This document shows, one piece after another, positions 17,782-29,757 of a stretch of 64,000 nt of DNA. The stretch comes from Acidovorax sp. NCPPB 4044 (GTDB taxonomy: Bacteria; Pseudomonadota; Gammaproteobacteria; Burkholderiales; Burkholderiaceae_C): positions 2,324,001 through 2,388,000 of the forward strand of contig NZ_JAMCOS010000001.1 of NCBI RefSeq assembly GCF_028069655.1, written 5' to 3'. A model generated the notes under the pieces. It did no database searches. It was not told the DNA's origin and saw nothing but the letters and a program-made list of their open reading frames with translations. The translations under genes and the position numbers were made by a program. Every line of letters starts with the position of its first letter. Positions within the stretch are counted from its first letter, which is position 1.

Positions 17782-18723
17782 TCACGGCGCGTCCGCGGCC
17801 ACCGCACCGCTGCGTCCCGGGATGCTGTTGAGCCCCGGCACGGTCTCGCCGAGGAAATCCAGAAAACTCCTCACGGCCGGCGCCAGTCCGCGCCGCGACG
17901 GGAACACCGCGTGCACCACACTGCGCGGGAGCGACCATTCCGGCAGCAGGCGCACCAGCCGCCCGGCGCGCACGTCGTCATGGCACATGTAGTCGGGCAG
18001 CCAGCACATGCCCACACCTGCGAGGGCTGCGAACCGCAGCGTCAGCAGGTCGTCGGCCACATACCGCGGGGTGTGCTGCAGCACTTCCTCGCGACCATCG
18101 GGCGAGATCAGCCGCATCGTGGCGCGGCCATCGGCGGTGGAAAGCGCCAGGCTGTCCAGCCGTGCGAGGTCTTCGAGCGTGGCGGGAACACCCTGCCGCT
18201 CGAGCAGCGCAGGGCTGGCCACGATGGTCTGCTGCGCGTCGTCCAGCCGCTTCACTACCATGCTGCCGCTTTCCTCCAGGCTGGGGCGCACGCGCAGGGC
18301 GACGTCCACGCCCTCTTCCACCAGATTGACCACCCGGTTGCTGACCTGCATTTCCAGGCGCACCTCGGGATGCCGCAGCAGGAACAGCGGAACCAACTCT
18401 CCCACCACGGCCTGTGCGAGCGTGACCGGGCAGACCACCCGCACCGTGCCGCGCGGCTCGGTCTGCAACTGGGCGACGGTATCGGCGGCGGCCTGTGCGG
18501 CCTCGCGCACCGCCTGGCAGTGCCTCAGGTACGCCTCGCCCACCTCCGTGAGGGAAAGGCGCCGCGTGGTCCGCTGCAACAGGCGCACGCCCAGCTGGGA
18601 TTCCAGTTCCGACACCCGGCGCGACAGCCGCGATTTCGGCACGCCGAGCGCCCGGCCCGCGGCTGCGAAGCCGCCGCGCTCGACCACTTCGGCGAAGAAC
18701 AGCATGTCGTTGAGATCCTGCAT
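17782..18723 (-). CDS. LysR-type regulator next to azoreductase
   Basis: 313 residues. The N-terminal helix-turn-helix (FAEVVERGGFAAAGRALGV, then KSRLSRRVSELE) and C-terminal substrate-binding fold are of the CrgA/DmlR type. Start ATG at 18721-18723. It is divergent from azoR, with overlapping inverted repeats in the 157-bp gap, a typical arrangement for a LysR protein that represses itself and controls the neighbouring quinone/azo reductase. The likely signal is an electrophile or quinone, inferred only from context. Confidence 0.88.
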   Translation of the reverse strand: MQDLNDMLFFAEVVERGGFAAAGRALGVPKSRLSRRVSELESQLGVRLLQRTTRRLSLTEVGEAYLRHCQAVREAAQAAADTVAQLQTEPRGTVRVVCPVTLAQAVVGELVPLFLLRHPEVRLEMQVSNRVVNLVEEGVDVALRVRPSLEESGSMVVKRLDDAQQTIVASPALLERQGVPATLEDLARLDSLALSTADGRATMRLISPDGREEVLQHTPRYVADDLLTLRFAALAGVGMCWLPDYMCHDDVRAGRLVRLLPEWSLPRSVVHAVFPSRRGLAPAVRSFLDFLGETVPGLNSIPGRSGAVAADAP

Positions 18724-18734
18724 CACGCCCGCCC

Positions 18735-18766
18735 ATTGTTCCAATATTGCAACAATCTAATGCAAT
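18735..18766. promoter_or_regulatory. two overlapping inverted repeats, LysR operator of azoR
   Basis: ATTGTT (18735-18740) pairs with AACAAT (18751-18756). ATTGCA (18746-18751) pairs with TGCAAT (18761-18766) over a 9-bp spacer. Both fall 12-43 bp upstream of the LysR start in an otherwise GC-rich gap, so the same protein could occupy alternative sites. Confidence 0.65.
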
Positions 18767-18880
18767 AGGCCTGCCTTATCAATCATTGATGCACCCCACA
18801 CAATCTATCCAACCGCGCACCGTCGGGCTCTGAAGACCGGCAAAGGCGTTCCAACCACCTTCTCCCCCAGGAGCTTCACC

Positions 18881-19513
18881 ATGCAACTGCTGCACATCGA
18901 TTCCGCCATCACGGGCCAACACTCCGTGTCCCGCCAACTCACGGCCCGCACCGTCGCCGCGTGGGTGGCGGCACACCCCGGCACGCAAGTCGATTACCTG
19001 GACCTCGTGGCCGAGGCCCCGTCCCACTTCACGATGGATGCCATGGCCCTGCGCACCGGTCAGACGGAAGGGCTCAACGAAAACCAGCAACGCGAGAACG
19101 CGGTGTCCGAACGCCTGGTGGCGCAATTCCTCGCGGCGGACGTGATCGTGGTGGGCGCGCCCTTCTACAACTTCGGCATTCCCACGCAGCTGAAGGCCTG
19201 GGTGGACCGCATCGCGCAGCCCGGCCGCACGTTCCGCTACGGCGCCAGCGGCCCCGAAGGCCTGGCCAGCGGCAAGACGGTGATCGTGGCGTCGTCGCGC
19301 GGCGGTGTGTACTCCACCAGCGAAGGCGGACGCGCCATGGAGCACCAGGAAAGCTATCTGCAGACCGTGTTCGGGTTCTTCGGCGTCACCGATGTGCGCT
19401 TCGTGCGCGCCGAAGGCGTGGCCATGGGCCCGGAAGCAAAAGCCCAGGCCCTGGCGGGCGCGGAGGCCGACATCCAGGCCCACGCCGCGGCCGCACTGGC
19501 CGAAGCCGCCTGA
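18881..19513 (+). CDS. azoR: FMN-dependent NADH-azoreductase
   Basis: 210 residues, the usual AzoR length. The flavodoxin-like fold shows [17 protein letters not shown] (phosphate-binding start), [17 protein letters not shown] (FMN/dimer contact) and SSRGGVYS. It reduces quinones and azo dyes with NADH in two-electron steps and protects against electrophiles. A clear AGGAG precedes the ATG at 18881. It is divergent from its probable LysR regulator. Confidence 0.93.
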   Translation: MQLLHIDSAITGQHSVSRQLTARTVAAWVAAHPGTQVDYLDLVAEAPSHFTMDAMALRTGQTEGLNENQQRENAVSERLVAQFLAADVIVVGAPFYNFGIPTQLKAWVDRIAQPGRTFRYGASGPEGLASGKTVIVASSRGGVYSTSEGGRAMEHQESYLQTVFGFFGVTDVRFVRAEGVAMGPEAKAQALAGAEADIQAHAAAALAEAA

Positions 19514-19571
19514 ACGGCCGCCTCGGGCACGCCTCCCCGGTAACTCCGGGGCCTTGCCGGCGGCGCGCTGC

Positions 19572-19973
19572 CTAGCGCAGGTCGAAACGCACGGTGGCGA
19601 CCTTGCCGCCGCGGCTCACCTGCACCAGTGCCTTGGTTCCGGGGGCCAGCTTGAAAGCGCCCCGCGCCTCCAGCCGGTCACCGGCGGGGGCCAGTGCCAC
19701 GTCCTGCTTGTCGGCGCCGGCCAGCAGCGTGACTTTGGCGCTGGCCTGTGCCACGTCCACGGGCTTTCCGTGGTCGCGCAGGTAAAGCTGCAGCACATCG
19801 GCCTTGGCCACCAGTTCGTAATCCATGTCCTTCACCTCGGCCACGGTGCCGCCGTGCAGGGGTTGGTGCGCATGGCCGTGGGCGTGCTCGCCGGCCGCGC
19901 GCGCGGGAGCCGAGGCCAGCAGTGCCGAAAACGCGGCGGCTGCCGCCAGGGTGCGTGCAAGGGTTGGTTTCAT
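19572..19973 (-). CDS. periplasmic His-rich protein of the metal-efflux operon
   Basis: 133 residues. It has a signal peptide (LAAAAAFSALLASAPARAA) followed by a His-rich start of the mature chain (GEHAHGHAHQPLHGG), which could bind metal ions, then a small beta-rich domain. I do not recognise a named family. It is the last gene of the czc-like operon, 95 bp after czcA with a hairpin in the gap. A periplasmic metal chaperone or sensor for the RND pump is a reasonable inference. Confidence 0.7.
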   Translation of the reverse strand: MKPTLARTLAAAAAFSALLASAPARAAGEHAHGHAHQPLHGGTVAEVKDMDYELVAKADVLQLYLRDHGKPVDVAQASAKVTLLAGADKQDVALAPAGDRLEARGAFKLAPGTKALVQVSRGGKVATVRFDLR

Positions 19974-20040
19974 AGGTCGTTACCTCCAGGGGATGGGCCA
20001 GGCCATCGTTGAAAAAGCCGCGCGGGCGCGGAACAAGACA

Positions 20041-20061
20041 GGGCCGGCACGCTGCCGGCCC
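20041..20061 (-). terminator. hairpin between czcA and the last operon gene
   Basis: GGGCCGGC (20041-20048) pairs with GCCGGCCC (20054-20061) around ACGCT, 6 bp after the czcA stop. There is no good T-run, so it may be a stabilising or partial-termination stem rather than a full terminator. Confidence 0.4.
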
Positions 20062-20067
20062 GGGCGA

Positions 20068-23223
<3,156 letters not shown>

Positions 23224-23241
23224 GGGACAGGCTCCTGGGTG

Positions 23242-24390
23242 TCAGCGGATCTGGTTGAGGAGCGTGGCGGCCTGCGTGACCACGCGGTCACCCGCGGCGA
23301 GGCCGGAGGTCACCGCCACGGAAGACCCGTCGAGCGGCTCCACCGTCACCGGGCGCGGCGCGAAGTTCTCCGGCCCCGTCTTCACCCAGACGATGGATTG
23401 GTTGGCGGCGTTCCTGAGCACCGATGCACTCGGCACGCGCAGGCCCTGCACGGTGGCCGCGCCCTGCACGAACACCGCCACGGGCTGGCCGACCGCCAGG
23501 CGCGCGACCCGCGTGCCTGAAGCGCTGAACAGCAGCGGCAACGCCTGCTCGCGCAGGCTGCGCCCCGCGCCGAGGAACGTGAGCGGAATGCGCTCGCCGT
23601 CCACGGCCAAGGAAGCTGCAGCCACGTCGCGCGCCACGGCCGCGTCGTAGGCCAAGGCCTCGATGCGCAGCCGCTGCGGGTCCACCACCTCGAACACCAG
23701 TTCGCGGGCATCCACCACCTGCCCCGCCACGGCGTTGCTCGAAGCGATGACGCCATCCACGGGAGCCACCAGGGCGTCGCGCCCCGACAGGCCCGAGCCC
23801 AGCGCCGAGATGCGCGCGGCCAGGCTCGCGGATTCGCTCTCGGCCGCCTCGATGTCCTTGCGGGGCACGGTCTCGCTCAGCTCCCGCAGGCGCGCCAGGC
23901 GCCTTTCGGCCAGTGTCCGCGCGGCGCGCAGTTCGGCGACCTGGGCCATCTGGCCGGAACGCTCGATCGATCCCTGGGCGGGTTGCACATGGGCCAGCAC
24001 CTCGCCGCGGCGAACGGCCTGCCCGATCTGCGGCAGGCCCCTCGGACCCGGCTCCAGGCGCCCGGCCACCATGGCCTGCACCTTGCCGCCCGCGTTCGGG
24101 TCCATCACCACCCGGCCCGCCAGCTCGTGCGCGCGCGCCAGCGCCTCTTGCGCCACGGGCTGCGTGCGCACCTGGAGCTGGCGCTGCGCCGGTTTGGGCA
24201 GGAAGACGCTGCCGTCGGGCAGACGGCTCGGCCCGTTGCCCGGCGCCGCGGGCGGCGCTTCGCCATGGTCATGGCCCGGCCCGGCATGGGCCGGCAGCAC
24301 CAAGGCCCAGGCCAGGGCCGCTGCACACATGCCGGCGAGGGCCCGCCGCGCTGCCAGGGGCAGGTTTTGCATCGGACGGCGCGCGGTCAT
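23242..24390 (-). CDS. czcB: RND efflux periplasmic adaptor (CzcB/CusB-like)
   Basis: 382 residues. A signal region and hydrophobic segment (ALAGMCAAALAWALVLPAHAG) is followed by a short His-containing start (GPGHDHGEAP), then lipoyl and beta-barrel halves around a helical hairpin (about residues 120-200). It bridges the inner-membrane pump and the outer-membrane channel. The start at 24388-24390 overlaps the upstream stop as ATGA, so the two are translationally coupled. A longer upstream frame is rejected because of this overlap. Confidence 0.88.
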   Translation of the reverse strand: MTARRPMQNLPLAARRALAGMCAAALAWALVLPAHAGPGHDHGEAPPAAPGNGPSRLPDGSVFLPKPAQRQLQVRTQPVAQEALARAHELAGRVVMDPNAGGKVQAMVAGRLEPGPRGLPQIGQAVRRGEVLAHVQPAQGSIERSGQMAQVAELRAARTLAERRLARLRELSETVPRKDIEAAESESASLAARISALGSGLSGRDALVAPVDGVIASSNAVAGQVVDARELVFEVVDPQRLRIEALAYDAAVARDVAAASLAVDGERIPLTFLGAGRSLREQALPLLFSASGTRVARLAVGQPVAVFVQGAATVQGLRVPSASVLRNAANQSIVWVKTGPENFAPRPVTVEPLDGSSVAVTSGLAAGDRVVTQAATLLNQIR

Positions 24391-24965
24391 GCGGCACCTC
24401 CGATCGCACTCCGGCGGCCCGCGCCCGCACGGCGGCGCAGCGCCACGGCAGCCAGCACAAGCGCCAGCACGGCACCGGCGATCCAGGGTGCCCGGGTGCG
24501 CCACGGGCTGCCGGCGGATTCAGGTCCGCTTTCTGCGTGGCCATGGATATCGAGCGTGCCCGCCAGCACATCGTTGGCGGCGCCCACGGCCACCACCGCG
24601 GCCACGGCGGCTTCGCCTTCGGGCAGCGGCTCGGGCAGCAGCGCTTCGAAACGGCCATCGCCACCGCTCGGGCTCAAGGCCACCGGGCGGCCGTTGATTT
24701 CGAGATCGAGTCGTGCGCCCTCGGCCGGCCGGTTGTCGGCCGCGTGGTCCAAATACAGCGACAAGCGTTGCCCGTCGAGCACGCCCACCAGCTCGAATGC
24801 ATCCGATACCGCCGTGAAGCGGGGCAGCATGCCGGCACCGGCGGCCACCGGCGCTTCGTCATCGTGGCCTTCGTGCGCCACCGACCAGGCCGGCAGCAGC
24901 GCCAGCACGACCGCCAGGCTCCGGGCCCGGGTCAACCAAAGAGAGTTCGTCATTGTGTTTGCCAT
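24387..24965 (-). CDS. membrane-anchored periplasmic protein of the czc operon
   Basis: 192 residues: signal peptide (LAVVLALLPAWSVA), then HEGHDDE, a His/Asp cluster that could bind metal, a beta-rich periplasmic domain and one C-terminal membrane helix (PWIAGAVLALVLAAVAL) with an Arg-rich cytoplasmic tail. Similar genes sit between the CzcC and CzcB genes in some heavy-metal efflux operons, but the role is not established. The start could be the ATG at 24963-24965 or the one four codons later; neither has a strong ribosome binding site. Confidence 0.75.
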   Translation of the reverse strand: MANTMTNSLWLTRARSLAVVLALLPAWSVAHEGHDDEAPVAAGAGMLPRFTAVSDAFELVGVLDGQRLSLYLDHAADNRPAEGARLDLEINGRPVALSPSGGDGRFEALLPEPLPEGEAAVAAVVAVGAANDVLAGTLDIHGHAESGPESAGSPWRTRAPWIAGAVLALVLAAVALRRRAGAGRRSAIGGAA

Positions 24966-24984
24966 GCAAGTGGAGGGCGGGCGC

Positions 24985-26331
24985 TCAGCGCGCGCCCGAA
25001 AGGGGGGAAGAAAGGGGCAGGCCGCTGTCGGACGGAAGAAAGCCCAGCGCCTGGTTCAGCGCGGAAACGGCCGCGTCGCGGTCCAGGCGCGCGCGCAGGG
25101 CCTCGCGCCCTGCATCGGCGGCTTCCTGCTCGATGCGCAGGCGTGTGGGGAGATCGGTTTCGCCCAGCGCGAAGGACTTCTGCAGGAAGCCGCGCGTTGC
25201 CGCGGCCAGTGCTTCCCGCTCCCGCGCGGCGTCCCACTGGGCCTGCGCGGCCGCATGGCGCGCGTAGGCCGCGGCGATGTCCGCGCGCACACGGGCGTGG
25301 TCGCGTTCGGATTGCGCTTGCGCTTCGGTGGCGTCGGCCAGCGCCGCAGCGAGCCGTGCCTCGTGCCGGCTGCCGCCGCCGAAAGGAATGCGCACGGCCA
25401 CGGTCAGGCTCTGCTGGTACGCCTCGCCGCGGGCGCCGCGGTCGCGCGTGGTGGCGATGGAGAGTTCCGGGTTGGCGCGCTGTTGTACCGCAGTGAGTTC
25501 GGCAGTGCGTCGGGCCACTTCCTCCTTCTGCCGCACTTCCGCCAGCGCGGGGTGCGCGTCCACGGCATTGCCAGCCGCCGTACCGGCAGGCAAAGGCTCC
25601 ACCATGCCCGGCGCGTCCAGCGGCAGGCCTTGCAGCTCCATGGCCGCCAGGGTACCCGGCGCGAGAGCCTCCAGCCCGAGGCGGGCCACCTGCAGCGCGC
25701 CTTCGGCTTCCGCCACGGCAGCCGTGGCAGAGGCCACTGTGCCCATGGCCTGGTGCCGGTCCACCAGCGCCAGGTCGCCGGCCTGCACACGCCGCGCCAC
25801 GTCGGAGGCCAGATCCCGGGCGCTTTTCAGGCGGTCCCGGGCCCACTCCAGACCGGCACGCGCACGCAGCCACTGCCACCACGCCTCGCGCACCGAGCCG
25901 GCCGTGCGCAGCCGCGCAGCCTCCAGGCGGCCGCGCTCCGCGCTCTCCTGCGCATCGGCCAGCCGCGCGGTGCGCCCTCGCTCACCCGGCAACCAGAGCG
26001 GCAGCGCCACTCCCGCCTCGTACTCCCGGGCGCCTTCCCGGCCATTGAAACGGTCGGTCTTGGCCGACAGGGAAACGGCCGGCGCCTCCGCGATCCACTG
26101 CCCTGCAGCCTGCCGGCGCGACGCGGCAGCGCGCAACCGATCGCCAGCCGCCAACGCCTCGGGCTGCGCCGCCCAGGCGGCCTCGAAAAGGCGTGACAGC
26201 GGCGTGCCGGCGGGCGCCTGCGCTTTGATTTCCAGGGCGCTCGGCGGCGCCACCATCTGTGCCGGAACCATGCCGGCCGACAACCCAGCCAGGGCGCCAC
26301 ACAGGCCCCAGCGAACCATATTTCGGTGCAT
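24985..26331 (-). CDS. czcC: outer-membrane efflux channel (CzcC/TolC family)
   Basis: 448 residues from the ATG at 26329-26331, preceded by GGAGAGAAAT; in-frame ATGs also exist at 26344-26346 and 26317-26319. A signal peptide (GLCGALAGLSAGMVPAQ) leads into two repeats of long Ala/Glu/Arg-rich helices, the TolC outer-membrane efflux fold. With CzcB and CzcA it forms the tripartite metal exporter. It is 183 bp after czcI and 20 bp before the next gene. Confidence 0.88.
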   Translation of the reverse strand: MHRNMVRWGLCGALAGLSAGMVPAQMVAPPSALEIKAQAPAGTPLSRLFEAAWAAQPEALAAGDRLRAAASRRQAAGQWIAEAPAVSLSAKTDRFNGREGAREYEAGVALPLWLPGERGRTARLADAQESAERGRLEAARLRTAGSVREAWWQWLRARAGLEWARDRLKSARDLASDVARRVQAGDLALVDRHQAMGTVASATAAVAEAEGALQVARLGLEALAPGTLAAMELQGLPLDAPGMVEPLPAGTAAGNAVDAHPALAEVRQKEEVARRTAELTAVQQRANPELSIATTRDRGARGEAYQQSLTVAVRIPFGGGSRHEARLAAALADATEAQAQSERDHARVRADIAAAYARHAAAQAQWDAAREREALAAATRGFLQKSFALGETDLPTRLRIEQEAADAGREALRARLDRDAAVSALNQALGFLPSDSGLPLSSPLSGAR

Positions 26332-26513
26332 CCGATTTCTCTCCATCCAAGCCATGGGGGAAGTGATGGATCGGAGAGGCAGCACGGCCCCATCCCCCGG
26401 GCCGCAGCTCCCCTGTTCAGGGGCGCTGCGGCGCAGGACCGCCGGCCATGCACGCAGAGCGCGCCAGGCCGGCCGTCGTCAGAAGGGATGCTGGGCGAAG
26501 AACGCCTCGCCGA

Positions 26514-26864
26514 TCAGGCGAGGCGCGGCCAATTGGGCCGGTCGGGCAATGCAGGGGGCGGAGCGAGGGGCGTGCCCTGAGTCCGCAAGGCATGTTCCGC
26601 GCGGAGCGCGGGCACATCAGGCTGCGAGCGCGCGATCAGGGCAATGGCACAACCTGCGTGGCAAGCGCTGCAATCCTGGTCGGCATCGCCGGAAAGGGCG
26701 GCACCGTCCACACCGCTGTCGGCCGGGCCTTCGTGCTGGTGGACATGGTGGCCAAAATGCTGGCTGGCCGCCGTGGGCTCGTGCGCGCAATAGCCTGCGG
26801 CTTCCGCCCAGGTGAACTGGAGCGGCAGCAGGGTCAGCAGGAAAATGAGCAACCAGCGGCGCAT
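26514..26864 (-). CDS. czcI: CzcI-like small periplasmic protein
   Basis: 116 residues. The N-terminus MRRWLLIFLLTLLPLQFTWA, followed by AAGYCAHE, closely matches the start of CzcI proteins, which precede czcC in Cupriavidus-type operons and are thought to modulate induction. His and Cys residues (HFGHHVHQHEG, CSACHAGC) are consistent with metal binding. The C-terminal end is Pro/Arg-rich. It is the first gene of the efflux operon; no metal-responsive regulator gene lies next to it. Confidence 0.8.
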   Translation of the reverse strand: MRRWLLIFLLTLLPLQFTWAEAAGYCAHEPTAASQHFGHHVHQHEGPADSGVDGAALSGDADQDCSACHAGCAIALIARSQPDVPALRAEHALRTQGTPLAPPPALPDRPNWPRLA

Positions 26865-26868
26865 GGCC

Positions 26869-26900
26869 GAAAATTGTAGCGGGGCCGGACGAAGCCCCGC
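26869..26900 (-). terminator. terminator after the NADPH-FMN reductase gene
   Basis: On the minus strand GCGGGGC and GCCCCGC (26879-26885 and 26894-26900) form a 7-bp stem with an 8-base loop, followed by TACAATTTT. It separates the reductase gene from the czc operon. Confidence 0.7.
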
Positions 26901-26934
26901 CCCGCCTGGGGCCATGCAAAAGGCTCTGCGGCCC

Positions 26935-27489
26935 TCAGACCTTGGCGTGCCGGCGCACCCAGTCGGCGTACTTTTCCACCCAGGTCTGAACGAACTGCCG
27001 GCTGGCTTCGCCGATGTTGCCATCGTCGTCGAAAAGATTGTCCTTGGCCTGGATGAATGCCTCGGGCTGGCCCAGCGTCGGCACGTCGAGGTAGGCCAGC
27101 ACATTGCGAAGATGCTGCTGCGCCAGCGCGGTGCCGATGGCGCCGATCGACACGCCCAGCACGCCCGCGGGCTTGCCGCTCCACACGCTCTGGCCGTAGG
27201 GGCGGGAGGCGTGGTCGATCGCGTTCTTCAGCACGCCGGGGATGGAGCGGTTGTATTCCGGGGTGACGAACAGCAGCCCCTGCGCTTTGGCAACCTCGGA
27301 CTTGAGCCGCAGCACGGCAGCGTTCTGGTGGCCGTCGTCGTCCTGGTTGTAGAGCGGCAGGTCGTCGATGCGCACCTGCACCAGCGTGAAATCGGGAGGC
27401 ACCAGCTTGACCAGCGCGTCGGCCAGGCGGCGGTTGAAGGAATCCTTGCGCAGACTGCCCACGAGGACGGCGATAGTGAATTGGCTCAT
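26935..27489 (-). CDS. NADPH-dependent FMN reductase
   Basis: 184 residues of the flavodoxin-like NADPH:FMN reductase (ChrR/SsuE-like) family. It shows VGSLRKDSFNRRLADAL, the phosphate loop of the flavin, and VTPEYNRSIPGVLKNAIDHASRP, the family signature. It reduces quinones, flavins or chromate with NAD(P)H. The start at 27487-27489 has AAAGGAGC. Possible jobs here are oxidative-stress defence or supplying reduced flavin to the SsuD-like monooxygenase at 44-45 kb; the second is speculation from shared theme only. Confidence 0.88.
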   Translation of the reverse strand: MSQFTIAVLVGSLRKDSFNRRLADALVKLVPPDFTLVQVRIDDLPLYNQDDDGHQNAAVLRLKSEVAKAQGLLFVTPEYNRSIPGVLKNAIDHASRPYGQSVWSGKPAGVLGVSIGAIGTALAQQHLRNVLAYLDVPTLGQPEAFIQAKDNLFDDDGNIGEASRQFVQTWVEKYADWVRRHAKV

Positions 27490-27634
27490 GAAAGCTCCTT
27501 TGCTTTGGAAGGTCGGCTGAAGAGAAGGTCGGCATGCATGCCCCTGCGGCACGCGACCCCACGCGGCATGATCGCGCCCGGCCATACCGGCGGCTGTCAG
27601 GCAAGCGCGCATTCGCGCCAATGGCCCGGAACGG

Positions 27635-27672
27635 AAAAGCCCCCCGGCACCTGCGGCGCCGGGGGGCTTTCG
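27635..27672 (-). terminator. strong terminator at the end of the encapsulin operon
   Basis: AAAGCCCCCCGGC pairs with GCCGGGGGGCTTT around a 9-base loop; on the minus strand the stem ends in CTTTT. It lies about 45 bp beyond the cysteine desulfurase stop. Confidence 0.85.
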
Positions 27673-27715
27673 TGGATCGATGGCCGGGCCACGCGATTTG
27701 CGCGGCCGGCCGGTT

Positions 27716-29740
27716 TCAGGGCCTGCGCGCGGAGAGCCGCTCCACCACGGCGACGAGGCGATCGATTTCCTCGAACGTGTTGTAGAACGCCAGCGACGGC
27801 CGCACCGTGGCCTCCACGCCGAAGCGGCGCAGGATGGGTTGCGCGCAATGGTGGCCCGTGCGCACGGCGATCCCTTCCTGGTTGAGCGCGTCGCCCACCT
27901 CGGCCGTCGTATGGCCTGCCAGCACGAACGACATCACGCTCGCCTTGTCGGCCGCGGTGCCGATGAGGCGGACGCCGCGCACGCTGCCCAGCGCACGCAT
28001 GCCGTACTCCAGCAGTTCGTGCTCGTAGCGCGCAATGGCCTCGATGCCGACACGGCCGACGTAATCGATGGCCGCGCCCAGGCCCACGGCATCGGCGATG
28101 TTTCCGGTGCCGGCCTCGAAGGTGTTGGGCAGCGGCTGGTACACCGTCTTCTCGAAGGTGACATCGGCGATCATGTTGCCGCCGCCCTGCCAGGGCGGCA
28201 TGTCTTCCAGCACCTCGCGCTTGCCCCACAGCGCGCCGGTGCCCGTGGGCCCGAACACCTTGTGGCCCGAGAAGACGAAGAAGTCCGCGCCGATGTCCTG
28301 GACGTCCACGCGCATGTGCGACACGGACTGCGCCCCGTCCACCAGCGCCCGGGCCCCGGCCCGGTGCGCCATCTCCACGATCTGCTTGACCGGCACCACC
28401 GTGCCGAGCGCATTGGACACCTGGGTCACCGCGACGATCCTGGTGCGCGAATTCAGCAGCTTCTGGTACTCGTCCAGCCGCACCTGCCCGGTGTCGTCCA
28501 CGGGGATCACGCGCAGCTTCGCTCCCTTGGCGGCAGCCAGCTGCTGCCACGGAACGATGTTGGCGTGGTGCTCCAGATGGCTCACGATGATCTCGTCGCC
28601 CTCGCCCACGTGCTGCACGCCCCAGCTCTTCGCCACGAGGTTGATGGCCTCCGTCGTGCCCCGCACGAAGATCACCTCGTTCACATCCGGCGCGTTCAGG
28701 AAGCGCCGCACGCGCTCGCGGGCGCCTTCGTAGGCGTCCGTGGCGCGCGCGGCCAGTTCATGGGCCGCGCGGTGGATGTTGGAGTTCTCGTGCTCGTAGA
28801 AGTGGCTGATGCGCTCGATGACCGAACGCGGCTTGTGCGTGGTGGCCGCGTTGTCCAGCCACGCCAGGGGCCGGCCGTTCACGCGCTCGGCAAGGATCGG
28901 AAAATCCCGCCGCACCGCATGCACGTCGAAGGCGCTGCGCGCGGACGATCCGATCGTGGGAGCGGCACCTGAGGCCGCCCCTCGGCCCGAGGCCGCGCCG
29001 CTGTCGGTGCCCTGCCCCTGCCGCGAGGGGTGGAGCGGCGTCACGTAGCCATCGGGCAGCGTGACCGCGTCCACGAAGTAGAAGCGCGGCTCGGCCGAAG
29101 GCAGCGCTCCCGCGGCGGCGGAACCCGGGACCGGCGCCGCGCGGGGCGCCTCGGGCACGGCGAACGGCAGGCGGGCCAGCGCGTCCAGCCCGGACGGCTC
29201 CCGAGGGCCAGCGGCAGCAGGAGCGCCAGGCTTCGGAAGGTCGCTGAAATAGAAGGGCGACGACAATGCCGAGGCCGGCAATGCAGCACCGCCCGCAGCA
29301 GGCCCGGCAGGCGCCACGGCCGGAGGAACGCCGGTCACCGCACTGCCGATGCGCGGCTCGTAGGCCGGCAAGGCGCCGAGCGCGTGGTCGGGTACGCCGT
29401 TGCCCGCCTGCGCATGCGGCAGCAGGCCCGGCACGCGGTTGGCAAGCGACGCCAGGGGCGTCGGCGACGACGGCAGCAGATTGCTGCCCGGAATCTGGCC
29501 CAGCGGCACGGGCGTGCCCGGGATGCCCGGTGCCAGCCCCGCAGGGCTGGCGAGCGGCGAGCCGGCAGGCGCCACGTTCACGGGGGCCTGAACGCCCGGA
29601 ACCGAAGCCAGCGCCTGCTGGCCCGGCGCCGCACCGAACAGCGCATTGGCCATGCGCGCGAGCTGCCCGACATCCAGCGGCGACGGCGCACCGTCGGCCA
29701 CACCGGGCAAGGAAGGGGTCGTCGAGGAGGAAATCGCCAT
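27716..29740 (-). CDS. encapsulin cargo cysteine desulfurase (SufS-like) with long N-terminal loading domain
   Basis: 674 residues. Residues about 271-674 are a SufS-type cysteine desulfurase: LDNAATTHKP, the PLP lysine in SGHK (Lys494), NAGTGNI-like AGTGNIAD, and active Cys632 in HHCAQP. It removes sulfur from cysteine as a persulfide, releasing alanine. The first 270 residues are Pro/Ala/Gly-rich and probably disordered, with short conserved-looking islands: LARMANALFG (27-36), FYFSDLPKPG (163-172) and FYFVDAVTLPDG (220-231). This matches the cargo-loading extension of Family 2A encapsulin desulfurases. The start at 29738-29740 is 17 bp after the shell stop, so shell and cargo are coexpressed. 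The frame runs open far upstream, but that part lies over the shell gene and is not coding. Confidence 0.94.
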   Translation of the reverse strand: MAISSSTTPSLPGVADGAPSPLDVGQLARMANALFGAAPGQQALASVPGVQAPVNVAPAGSPLASPAGLAPGIPGTPVPLGQIPGSNLLPSSPTPLASLANRVPGLLPHAQAGNGVPDHALGALPAYEPRIGSAVTGVPPAVAPAGPAAGGAALPASALSSPFYFSDLPKPGAPAAAGPREPSGLDALARLPFAVPEAPRAAPVPGSAAAGALPSAEPRFYFVDAVTLPDGYVTPLHPSRQGQGTDSGAASGRGAASGAAPTIGSSARSAFDVHAVRRDFPILAERVNGRPLAWLDNAATTHKPRSVIERISHFYEHENSNIHRAAHELAARATDAYEGARERVRRFLNAPDVNEVIFVRGTTEAINLVAKSWGVQHVGEGDEIIVSHLEHHANIVPWQQLAAAKGAKLRVIPVDDTGQVRLDEYQKLLNSRTRIVAVTQVSNALGTVVPVKQIVEMAHRAGARALVDGAQSVSHMRVDVQDIGADFFVFSGHKVFGPTGTGALWGKREVLEDMPPWQGGGNMIADVTFEKTVYQPLPNTFEAGTGNIADAVGLGAAIDYVGRVGIEAIARYEHELLEYGMRALGSVRGVRLIGTAADKASVMSFVLAGHTTAEVGDALNQEGIAVRTGHHCAQPILRRFGVEATVRPSLAFYNTFEEIDRLVAVVERLSARRP

Positions 29741-29757
29741 GGGTGCGCCCCCGCCGC

